Shown here: piece by piece, positions 1 to 5,635 of the stretch | How positions within the stretch are numbered: position 1 is the stretch's first letter | How the letters are laid out: the number at the start of each line of letters is the position of its first letter | Source: Alphaproteobacteria bacterium | GTDB lineage: Bacteria > Pseudomonadota > Alphaproteobacteria > Rhizobiales > Hyphomicrobiaceae | Length of the DNA: 14,046 bases | NCBI GenBank assembly: GCA_024279745.1 | Contig: JAJRRE010000464.1 | Span: 1 to 14,046, forward strand | Reading direction: 5' to 3' | Notes under the pieces: generated by a model | Databases searched by the model: none | Seen by the model: the letters and a program-made list of their open reading frames with translations, nothing else | Told to the model about the DNA's origin: nothing | Program-made: the position numbers and the translations under genes

Positions 1-533
1 AGATAAGTGTCTTCGCTGGTGGTGACGTTCTTGGCGGCGGCCAGTTGCATGATCTCGCCTTCGGCAATGATCGCGGCAGCATTGGACAGGATCTGCAATG
101 AGGGCAGCGAGCCGGTTGTTACCATCATGCGGAAAGCCTGACCGAGCAGGAAATCGCCAACGAGCACGCTGGACTGGTTGTCCCACAGAATGCGGGCAGA
201 CTTCTTGCCGCGCCGAATATCTGATTCGTCCACCACATCATCGTGTAGCAGGGTCGCCGTATGTAGAAATTCGATGCTGGCAGCCAGCACTATATGTTCG
301 GCTTGCTTATAGCCGCACAGGCGCGCCGTTGCCAAAGCCAGCATCGGGCGCAGCCGTTTGCCACCTGAATCGATCAGGTGATGGGCCAGTTTTGGGATCA
401 AATCGACGTCAGAAACCGCCTTATCAAGAATAATACGGTTTACGCCCTGCATATCCTCTGCGACAAGACCCAGAAGAGGCTTCAGGCTTTGCGCTGGATC
501 GCGCATGTCGTCGAGTGGGATAACTACGCCCAC
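1..533 (-). CDS. ispB: Polyprenyl (octaprenyl-type) diphosphate synthase, C-terminal part outside window
   Basis: This is a trans-type polyprenyl synthetase that condenses isopentenyl diphosphate units onto an allylic diphosphate to make the ubiquinone side chain. About 177 residues are visible, read from a GTG at 533; a GGAG lies about 10 nt upstream of it. The sequence shows the family's N-terminal landmarks in order: DSGGKRLRP (substrate-binding GGKR), EFLHTATLLHDDVVDES (first aspartate-rich motif DDxxD, which binds Mg-diphosphate), then RRGKKSARILWDNQSSVLVG and the helix GEIMQLA. The second aspartate-rich motif lies beyond the left edge. Chain length (C40, C45 or C50) cannot be told from this fragment, so the symbol is by family only. 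The gene is divergent from the DUF2007 gene, an arrangement I recall as common in Rhizobiales. Confidence 0.93.
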   Translation of the reverse strand, partial: MGVVIPLDDMRDPAQSLKPLLGLVAEDMQGVNRIILDKAVSDVDLIPKLAHHLIDSGGKRLRPMLALATARLCGYKQAEHIVLAASIEFLHTATLLHDDVVDESDIRRGKKSARILWDNQSSVLVGDFLLGQAFRMMVTTGSLPSLQILSNAAAIIAEGEIMQLAAAKNVTTSEDTY

Positions 534-560
534 GGCATTTCACTCCCGCAATTAACGTGA

Positions 561-576
561 CGGGTAGCTATACCCG
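561..576. promoter_or_regulatory. Palindrome in divergent promoter region
   Basis: CGGGTA-GCTA-TACCCG is a perfect 6-bp inverted repeat with a 4-base centre. It lies in the 106-bp gap between the divergent polyprenyl synthase and DUF2007 genes, 28 bp upstream of the GTG of the former. On the minus strand it contains TATAGC (572-567), which could be a -10 box, with TTGCCC (597-592) upstream. The 19-bp spacer is long, so the promoter reading is weak. It could be an operator or merely a short hairpin. Confidence 0.3.
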
Positions 577-639
577 GTCTGCTCGCCATTTGGGCAAGTC
601 ACATTGCCGCAATCTACCACACAGGGTCATTGAGCCACA

Positions 640-867
640 ATGCGTGAAATTGTTAGAACCAATGAGCCGGTATTATTAAGTTATATTGAGGCACTGTTGC
701 GCGGCGCCGACATAACAATGATGGTTGCGGATCAAAATATGTCGATGATGGAGGGCTCGATTGGCGCTTTTCCAAGGCGGGTGATGGTAGATCGGGATCA
801 GTGGCAAAAGGCGCGCGCGATTCTCACTGAGGCGGGCCTGGAAGAATGGTTTAGCGGCGATGACTAA
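640..867 (+). CDS. DUF2007 family protein (putative signal-transducing protein)
   Basis: This is a 75-residue protein whose whole length matches the DUF2007 pattern. It opens MREIVRTNEPVLLSYIEALL and continues through VADQNMSMMEGSIGAFPRRVMV, ending in a helix around QKARAILTEAGLEEW. The family folds like a small ferredoxin-type (PII-like) domain; its biochemical role is not established. No signal peptide or membrane segment is present. No good Shine-Dalgarno precedes the ATG; the upstream bases are GAGCCACA. The stop overlaps the start of the next gene by 8 bp, so the two are probably translated together. The same pairing with a small methyltransferase is familiar from other alphaproteobacteria, which supports the call, but it does not give a function. 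Confidence 0.85.
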   Translation: MREIVRTNEPVLLSYIEALLRGADITMMVADQNMSMMEGSIGAFPRRVMVDRDQWQKARAILTEAGLEEWFSGDD

Positions 868-1762
868 CTTCAAACCCCATGTGCGGGTAGCGCTGCCGTT
901 GCCCAACAGCGGTCAATCTCCAGACCAGTTTAAATTCGGCGGCGGAATGAGTGCTGATACAATCAATGATGCAGCTGTCGGCGGAAATGCCAATACAAGT
1001 ACTGACGCATTTTTAGACGGGCGGTTACATGCGGCGCAACCCAAGTCCGGCTACCGCGCCGGCACTGATGCGGTCATGCTGGCAGCGGCGGTGCCCGTAT
1101 TGTGTCGACCAGGCAACACTGAGCAGGTGCTGGATGCAGGCGCTGGTGTTGGTGTGGCCGGGCTGTGCGTGGCGGCACGCTGCGATTGTGCAGCTGTGAC
1201 ACTGGTTGAACGCGAGCCTGATCTGTGTGTGCTGGCGGCGCGCAATATGCAGCGAAACGGCTTTTGCTCACGCGCGGTCGTCATCGAAGGAGATCTGACC
1301 GGGCCGGCAGCCAATCTCGTGGCCAGAGGGCTTGTTCTTGAGCGTTTTGATCATGTTTTGGCCAATCCGCCATTCTTTGACCAGGAGTGTGGGACGCCAG
1401 CGCCCGATCCGCTTAGAGCAAGAGCGCGGGCTATGGGAGAAGGCGGATTGTCCCGTTGGGCCAAGTTCTTGGCCGCTTGCGCTCGGCCCGGCGGATCGAT
1501 GACCATGATCCACAAGGCCGATGCGTTGGAGGGCGTGTTGCGGGCTCTATCGCGCCGGTTTGGGTCGCTGCGGGTGCTGCCGATCCATTCGCGCGCCGAT
1601 GAGCCTGCGCAGCGCATTCTCGTGCAGGGCATTAAGGGCAGCCGGGCCCCCTTGCAGATTTTGCCCGGTTTTATTGTGCATGAGAAAAATAACAGTTTCA
1701 CCGCCCGTGCTAACTCTGTTTTGCGGCATGGCGAGGCACTCACGATGATGCAAAATGTCTAG
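860..1762 (+). CDS. Class I SAM-dependent methyltransferase, TrmN6/YfiC-like (tRNA1(Val) A37 N6-type)
   Basis: This 300-residue Rossmann methyltransferase shows an N-terminal substrate/cofactor entry segment (QPKSGYRAGTDAVMLAAA, about residues 60-77). It is followed by the SAM-binding loop LDAGAGVGVAGL (about 91-102), an acidic strand end LVERE, and the catalytic NPPFF at about 169-173. NPPF-type motifs are typical of enzymes that methylate exocyclic amino groups of nucleic-acid bases. The nearest well-known family is YfiC/TrmN6, which makes m6A37 in tRNA1(Val). That substrate is inferred, not seen. The 860 start gives an 8-bp overlap with the DUF2007 gene. Residues 1-29 look unlike the family, so ATG at 947 (reading MSADTIND) is a reasonable alternative start, though its upstream GGCGGCGG is only a poor ribosome site. 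Confidence 0.85.
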   Translation: MTNFKPHVRVALPLPNSGQSPDQFKFGGGMSADTINDAAVGGNANTSTDAFLDGRLHAAQPKSGYRAGTDAVMLAAAVPVLCRPGNTEQVLDAGAGVGVAGLCVAARCDCAAVTLVEREPDLCVLAARNMQRNGFCSRAVVIEGDLTGPAANLVARGLVLERFDHVLANPPFFDQECGTPAPDPLRARARAMGEGGLSRWAKFLAACARPGGSMTMIHKADALEGVLRALSRRFGSLRVLPIHSRADEPAQRILVQGIKGSRAPLQILPGFIVHEKNNSFTARANSVLRHGEALTMMQNV

Positions 1763-1941
1763 ATTTCTGGGGTTCTGCGCGGCAATCGTCCTCAAGGATC
1801 ATTAAATCACAACTCACAGGCTTGAGTTTGCGGCGATTGAACGCAATATGTGGTGCAAATCCAAATGCAGCTTCGCCATTATCCGCGGGCTGACAGTAAA
1901 TCACCGCCTTTGCCTCCGACAAAATAAGGATCTGAAAATTC

Positions 1942-2808
1942 ATGCGCTTGTTCAACCGCGCGACCGTCGTGCCCGTTCTTCGCTTTAATGGCCCGATCGG
2001 CATGTCGTCGTCTTTTTCCAAGGGTCTGTCATTGGCGACGGCTGCCGGGCCGATCGAAAAAGCCTTTACCATGTCAAAACTGCCGACCGTAGCGATTACG
2101 ATCAATTCGCCGGGCGGCTCGCCGGTTCAGTCGAATTTGATTTTCCGCCGGGTGCGCCAATTGGCCAAAGAGAACAACAAGCGGGTCTATGTGTTCGCCG
2201 AAGACGTGTGCGCCTCGGGCGGCTATTTCCTGGCTCTGTCTGGCGATGAAATCTATGCGGACCCGTCATCGATTGTCGGCTCTATTGGCGTGATTTCAGC
2301 CGGGTTTGGGCTTGAAAAAGCAATTGAAAAGCTTGGTGTCGAGCGGCGCGTGCATACGTCCGGCCAGAACAAGAGCATTCTTGATCCGTTCCTGCCGGAG
2401 AAAGAAGAGGACATAAAACGTCTGATGGCCATCTTTGAAGATATCCACGAGACCTTTATTGCGGCGGTCAAGGAGCGGCGCGGCGAAAAGCTGAAAGATG
2501 AGACGGGCGATATGTTTACCGGCGCCTTCTGGTCGGGGCCAAAGGCCAAGGATATGGGGCTGATCGACGGCATTGCCGATATGCGCGAGAAAATGCGTGA
2601 GCTGCACGGCGAGAAGGTTAAATTGCGCGCGGTGCCTTTTGGCGGCAGTGGTTTGTTGTCGAAGTTGAAACGGATGCCGGGGATGGGCGGCGGCGGTGCT
2701 GCGGGCGGCGCATTAGCCGATATTGTGCCCGAACTGGGCGGCGCCCTGACGCGCGATGTTATTGCGGCATTGGAAGCGCGCGCAATGTGGTCGCGTTTCG
2801 GGTTATAA
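1942..2808 (+). CDS. S49 family serine peptidase (SppA/SohB-like)
   Basis: This 288-residue ClpP-fold protease belongs to peptidase family S49, whose members digest signal-peptide remnants or membrane proteins. Visible landmarks are LRFNGPIG (about 13-20), the oxyanion strand TINSPGGSP (about 53-61), and the nucleophile in CASGGYFLAL at Ser92. The general base Lys144 lies in TSGQNKSILDPF. The 52-residue Ser-Lys spacing is the same as in Bacillus SppA. Between them lies ADPSSIVGSIGVIS, the usual helix and strand. There is no obvious transmembrane signal anchor, unlike classic SppA, so it is probably a short cytoplasmic or peripheral form. The tail is rich in glycine and alanine (GMGGGGAAGGALAD, about 249-262). 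AAGGA sits about 13 nt before the start. The preceding 179 bp contain no gene. Confidence 0.92.
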   Translation: MRLFNRATVVPVLRFNGPIGMSSSFSKGLSLATAAGPIEKAFTMSKLPTVAITINSPGGSPVQSNLIFRRVRQLAKENNKRVYVFAEDVCASGGYFLALSGDEIYADPSSIVGSIGVISAGFGLEKAIEKLGVERRVHTSGQNKSILDPFLPEKEEDIKRLMAIFEDIHETFIAAVKERRGEKLKDETGDMFTGAFWSGPKAKDMGLIDGIADMREKMRELHGEKVKLRAVPFGGSGLLSKLKRMPGMGGGGAAGGALADIVPELGGALTRDVIAALEARAMWSRFGL

Positions 2809-2861
2809 TGGTGCAAATTCAGCATTAAAACCGCCCCGGTCATGAGGGCAGATGGAAGGCC

Positions 2862-2867
2862 AGGAGG
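2862..2867 (+). promoter_or_regulatory. Strong Shine-Dalgarno deciding the start at 2875
   Basis: AGGAGG lies 7 bases before ATG 2875. It favours that start over the in-frame ATG at 2842, which would put this site inside the coding region. Confidence 0.75.
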
Positions 2868-2874
2868 TCCAGAT

Positions 2875-3093
2875 ATGCCACCACTAATAACCGTCCTGAT
2901 TGCCGGCGCCAGCGCCTATATGGGCTATCGCTGGCTCTCCAAACAAGGCGCGCGGGTGGCGCAGGATTTAAACAAGGCGCGTGATGAGCTGAAGCGCCGG
3001 GCGTCCGGCAAGCCGCCACTGAAGGATTTGGGCGCGCTCAAACGTGATCCCAAAACCGGCGATTATCGCCCTGAAGACGACGCCGGGGGCTAA
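2875..3093 (+). CDS. Small single-helix membrane protein
   Basis: This 72-residue protein has one N-terminal hydrophobic segment (about residues 4-20, ITVLIAGASAYMGYRWL). A basic, probably helical stretch rich in Lys and Arg follows (about 21-45). It ends in a polar tail with LGALKRDPKTGDYRPED. The tail form 'L..DP.TG.YRP' recurs, as I recall, in small uncharacterised alphaproteobacterial proteins, but I know no function. Topology would be an N-terminal anchor with the basic part in the cytoplasm. It starts 66 bp after the S49 peptidase stop, so it is probably co-transcribed. A link to membrane proteolysis is only a guess from position. Confidence 0.7.
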   Translation: MPPLITVLIAGASAYMGYRWLSKQGARVAQDLNKARDELKRRASGKPPLKDLGALKRDPKTGDYRPEDDAGG

Positions 3094-3357
3094 GTGTTGG
3101 TTCTGGCCGGTCCTGCCGCTGGTAATCGCCGATTTTCAACGTAAAACAATGGATTTTGCGCGCGAGCAGCCCTTTCGCGGCTTGACCCATGCGGGCGGCG
3201 CACTTAGGTTTCGCGCCAGGTGCTGAGGGGCGGGCGCGGATGCCTTGGTTCTTTTGGCCTACATTATTATCGGCGGCGCATCATCAGGGCGCGAGGGTAT
3301 TCTTCGCTAAAGGCTGGCGATGTCGGTTCTGCCCCCTTGTAAAGAGCCACTCAGCCA
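3094..3357. other. Gap upstream of glyQ, no gene recognised
   Basis: These 264 bp separate the small membrane protein from glyQ. Short open frames exist but have no family resemblance, no ribosome site and no good start. A TTGACC at 3182 could be a -35 box, but no convincing -10 follows. The glyQ promoter probably lies here. Confidence 0.4.
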
Positions 3358-4428
3358 ATGCCCAAATCCAGATCGAGATCTAAGTCAAAATCGAAAGCGC
3401 GGGCGAACCCTAATGGTAAGACAAAAAAAATAACACCGCCTTCTGCACAACAGAGCTTCAGCGCGCCAGCACTGCAACCGCGCAAATCCTTTCAGGACCT
3501 GATCCTCACTTTGCAGGCCTTTTGGGCAGCGCAGGGCTGTGTGATCCTGCAGCCCTATGACATGGAAATGGGCGCGGGCACCTTTCACCCGGCGACGACG
3601 TTGCGCTCGCTTGGGCCCAGGCCGTGGAACGCGGCCTATGTGCAGCCTTCACGCCGACCCGGTGATGGCCGCTACGGTGAAAACCCGAACCGGATGCAGC
3701 ATTTCTATCAATATCAGGTCATCATGAAGCCCTCGCCGCCGGATTTTCAGGAGCTGTATCTGGCCAGCCTGCGCGCCATTGGGATCGACACTGCGCTGCA
3801 CGACATTCGCTTTGTCGAGGACGATTGGGAAAGCCCGACATTGGGCGCCTGGGGGCTTGGCTGGGAAGTTTGGTGCGACGGCATGGAAGTTTCGCAGTTT
3901 ACATATTTTCAGCAGGTCGGCGGCTATGACTGCAATCCGGTGTCCGGCGAATTAACCTATGGGCTGGAGCGCCTGGCGTCCTATGTGCAAGGCGTCGACC
4001 GGGTTTACGATCTGAGCTTTAACGGCCGCTCCGATGCGCGGGGCTTAAGTTATGGCGACGTATTCTTGCAGGCCGAGCAGGAATTCTCGCGCTATAACTT
4101 TGAGCACGCCGATACGGAATTGCTGGAGCGCCATTTCCGCGACGCGGAGAGTGAATGCCGGGCCTTGCTGGACGCAGGGCAGGCCGACGTTGGCGCGGCG
4201 GGTGATGGTGATGCCGAGGCAGACAACGGCGTCGACAATACAGGGGGGCGGCATCTGATGGCGCTGCCGGCTTATGACCAATGTATCAAGGCATCGCATT
4301 TGTTTAACCTATTGGATGCGCGCGGCGTCATCTCTGTCACCGAGCGGCAAAGCTATATCCTGCGCGTGCGCGATTTGTCCAAAGCCTGCGCGGCCGCCTG
4401 GCTGCAAACAGACGGCGGGCGGGGTTGA
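3358..4428 (+). CDS. glyQ: Glycyl-tRNA synthetase alpha subunit, with Ser/Lys N-terminal extension and acidic insert
   Basis: This is the catalytic alpha subunit of bacterial alpha2beta2 glycyl-tRNA synthetase. It activates glycine with ATP and charges tRNA(Gly) together with GlyS. The conserved core begins at about residue 43 (KSFQDLILTLQAFWAAQGC). It carries QPYDMEMGAGTFHPATTLRS, the class II motif region YVQPSRRPGDGRYGENPNR, HFYQYQVIMKPSP, then FTYFQQVGGYDCNPVSGELTYGLERLA (ATP site). At 356 residues it exceeds the usual ~300 for two reasons. Residues 1-25 are a basic Ser/Lys/Arg tract, and residues 275-297 are a Gly/Ala/Asp-rich insert placed between RALLDAG and RHLMALPAYDQCIK. No other ATG, GTG or TTG start exists before the core, so the extension appears genuine. 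The spacing from GlyS is unusual: three other genes intervene. Confidence 0.97.
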   Translation: MPKSRSRSKSKSKARANPNGKTKKITPPSAQQSFSAPALQPRKSFQDLILTLQAFWAAQGCVILQPYDMEMGAGTFHPATTLRSLGPRPWNAAYVQPSRRPGDGRYGENPNRMQHFYQYQVIMKPSPPDFQELYLASLRAIGIDTALHDIRFVEDDWESPTLGAWGLGWEVWCDGMEVSQFTYFQQVGGYDCNPVSGELTYGLERLASYVQGVDRVYDLSFNGRSDARGLSYGDVFLQAEQEFSRYNFEHADTELLERHFRDAESECRALLDAGQADVGAAGDGDAEADNGVDNTGGRHLMALPAYDQCIKASHLFNLLDARGVISVTERQSYILRVRDLSKACAAAWLQTDGGRG

Positions 4429-4468
4429 GATGGATGGCATGTTAGACAGTTGATTAAGTTGGGTTGCA

Positions 4469-4852
4469 ATGGCGAATGAATTTGCACGGTCTTTGCGTAG
4501 AAATCAAACGAATGCGGAGATACGACTTTGGAGGCGGCTGCGGCAATTAAAAGGACAAGGTTTCAAGTTTCGCCGGCAGGTGCCAATTGATCCGTTTATT
4601 GTTGATTTCGTGTGTCTATCCGAAAGATTGATCATTGAAATAGATGGGGGAACGCACAGCACCGATAAAGAGCTAAAGAAAGATGCCGCAAGAGAGGTCT
4701 ATCTTCAAAGTCAGGGCTTTCGGGTTATCAGGTTTTGGAATGGTGATGTGTTTGAAAACATTGATGGCGTCATGGATAGTATTTTGGCTGCGCTCCCCCC
4801 ACCCCCGGCCCCTCCCCGCGAAGGGGGAGGGGAGACAACGAGCGGAGAATGA
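4469..4852 (+). CDS. DUF559 protein (Vsr-like endonuclease fold) with repeat-encoded C-terminus
   Basis: This 127-residue protein belongs to DUF559, a restriction-endonuclease-like family related to the Vsr mismatch nuclease. The pattern starts ARSLRRNQTNAEIRLWRRLR, then QGFKFRRQVPI and the nuclease core VDFVCLSERLIIEIDGGTH. Asp46, Glu57, Asp59 and His63 in this core are the likely metal-site residues. FRVIRFWNGDVFENIDGV (about 84-101) closes the domain. The family's activity and target are unproven. Residues from Pro110 to about Glu122 (PPPPAPPREGGGE) are encoded by the palindromic repeat at 4796-4834 and are not part of the fold. The gene is visibly AT-richer than glyQ and glyS, lies 40 bp after the glyQ stop, and has no clear Shine-Dalgarno. 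It looks like an insertion into the glyQ-glyS unit. Confidence 0.88.
   Translation: MANEFARSLRRNQTNAEIRLWRRLRQLKGQGFKFRRQVPIDPFIVDFVCLSERLIIEIDGGTHSTDKELKKDAAREVYLQSQGFRVIRFWNGDVFENIDGVMDSILAALPPPPAPPREGGGETTSGE
4796..4834 (-). repeat. GC-rich palindromic (REP-like) repeat, left copy, inverted
   Basis: CCCCTCCCC (4809-4817) pairs perfectly with GGGGAGGGG (4824-4832) across the 6-base loop GCGAAG. A C-rich arm lies to the left. Read on the minus strand it matches the copy at 5301-5340: stem, then GGGGAGGGG, then a two- or three-base link, then a G-run, T, and another G-run. The minus strand has four G-runs of at least four, so it could form a G-quadruplex. It overlaps the 3' end of the DUF559 gene. 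Confidence 0.8.
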
Positions 4853-4855
4853 TGA

Positions 4856-5263
4856 ATGAGCATTCTGGATACGGCAACGAAAGTTTTTGAGTTGGTTAAG
4901 AAGGCAGGAAATATTGAAGCGCAGGAACTTGTGATGACACTTCGTGGCGAGGTCGTTGAGTTGCAGGCGATCAACAATGCTCAAGCAAGCGAGCTGCAAG
5001 GTTTGAAACGCAAATCAGAGATTGCAAGTCAACTGGAATTTGATCCACCTTACTATTGGTTGGAAAAAAATGAAGACCGTGACGGCCCGTTTTGCCAACT
5101 TTGTTATGACAAAGATGAAAAACTAATTCGGTTGCAGAAGTGGGGACAAAGTGGAAGATGGAAATGTTTGTCATGTACTTCGATTGTGACGGATAAATCA
5201 TATGTTTTCCCGAAACTAAGAAGCCGGATTTATCTAAATTTAGATAACCAAGCACGACAATAA
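4856..5263 (+). CDS. Orphan protein: N-terminal coiled coil plus C-terminal zinc ribbon
   Basis: I do not know a function for this 135-residue protein. Residues about 8-58 are helical and heptad-like with many Glu, Lys, Gln and Leu (KVFELVKKAGNIEAQELV, then EVVELQAIN), suggesting a coiled coil and oligomerisation. Then comes FDPPYYWLEKNEDRDGPFC and a two-knuckle zinc ribbon: Cys80-x2-Cys83 and Cys104-x2-Cys107, with YDKDEKLIRL between. Proteins of this 'PYYW ... DGPFC..C' shape occur, as I recall, on prophages and genomic islands, with no fixed partner. The start is 3 bp after the DUF559 stop, so the two may be co-translated. A GGAG at 4843 is the likely ribosome site. Composition is clearly AT-richer than glyQ and glyS, and inverted repeats lie on both sides. 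Both signs point to acquisition. Confidence 0.75.
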   Translation: MSILDTATKVFELVKKAGNIEAQELVMTLRGEVVELQAINNAQASELQGLKRKSEIASQLEFDPPYYWLEKNEDRDGPFCQLCYDKDEKLIRLQKWGQSGRWKCLSCTSIVTDKSYVFPKLRSRIYLNLDNQARQ

Positions 5264-5300
5264 CATATTACTTCATTGCTAATTCTAGCTCTGTTGCAAT

Positions 5301-5340
5301 CCCCCTCCCCTTGACGGGGAGGGGTTAGGGGTGGGGTGAA
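5301..5340 (+). repeat. GC-rich palindromic (REP-like) repeat, right copy; G-quadruplex motif
   Basis: CCCCTCCCC (5302-5310) and GGGGAGGGG (5316-5324) form a perfect 9-bp stem with loop TTGAC. They are followed by TTAGGGGTGGGGTGAAG. The stretch 5316-5336 has the form G4-A-G4-TTA-G4-T-G4, a textbook quadruplex motif on the coding (mRNA) strand. It is the inverted partner of the copy at 4796-4834. The same type of GGGGAGGGG...GGGGTGGGG element is widespread between genes in alphaproteobacteria. Confidence 0.8.
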
Positions 5341-5344
5341 GATC

Positions 5345-5376
5345 TGTGGTGGGGTGAGAAATAATGTGGTGGGGTG
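5345..5376 (+). repeat. Short direct repeats next to right palindrome
   Basis: TGTGGTGGGGTG occurs at 5345-5356 and again at 5365-5376, exactly 20 bp apart. A shorter GGGGTG form lies just upstream at 5333-5338. These look like small duplications of the tail of the palindromic repeat. Confidence 0.6.
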
Positions 5377-5424
5377 CTGAACTTCAACGACAACGCCCAC
5401 GAACCAATTTAAGGAACGAATGAT

Positions 5425-5634
5425 ATGACACCGCAAATAATGGGTTTGATCCTGATCGGGGTGCCGGCGTTGCTGATTGGCGCCGCGGTTTTAGTGCGCC
5501 GCCATCGGGCCGTATTCTTTTTCTTTCTGGCATTGCTCGCCGTTGGCCTTGGCTATCTGGCCAATACGCCGATGCCCGCAGACTTAACCCAAGCCGTGCT
5601 GGGCTCGCCCGCCTGGCTAAGCCAAGCGAATTGA
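5425..5634 (+). CDS. Small two-helix membrane protein upstream of glyS
   Basis: This 69-residue protein has two hydrophobic helices (about 5-24 and 29-46) joined by the basic turn RRHR, giving a hairpin topology. A short tail MPADLTQAVLGSPAWL follows. The ATG has AAGGAA (5411-5416) 8 bases upstream. The stop is 1 bp before the glyS ATG, so it is very likely co-translated with glyS. I recognise no named family. Small membrane proteins between glyQ and glyS are known in alphaproteobacteria but are uncharacterised. Base composition resembles glyS, unlike the two genes upstream, so this one is probably native to the operon. Confidence 0.75.
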   Translation: MTPQIMGLILIGVPALLIGAAVLVRRHRAVFFFFLALLAVGLGYLANTPMPADLTQAVLGSPAWLSQAN

Positions 5635-5635
5635 T

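Noticed and set aside
98..433. 111-codon plus-strand frame
   Set aside because: It is antisense to the polyprenyl synthase, whose GGKR and DDVVD motifs are clear.
1740..2105. 121-codon minus-strand frame covering the gap before the S49 gene
   Set aside because: About half of it is antisense to the S49 peptidase, and the remainder shows no family or ribosome site. Possible but unsupported.
2253..2843. 196-codon open frame on the minus strand
   Set aside because: It is antisense to the S49 peptidase gene, which carries clear catalytic motifs. The translation is Ser/Pro-rich and unrecognisable.
3044..3383. Short plus-strand frames in the gap before glyQ
   Set aside because: They overlap the small membrane protein or glyQ, lack ribosome sites, and their translations look random.
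4469..5263. Toxin-antitoxin or anti-phage module made of the DUF559 and zinc-ribbon genes
   Set aside because: Neither protein matches a toxin, antitoxin or known defence component by eye. Adjacency and AT-rich composition alone are not enough; described instead as a likely acquired insert.
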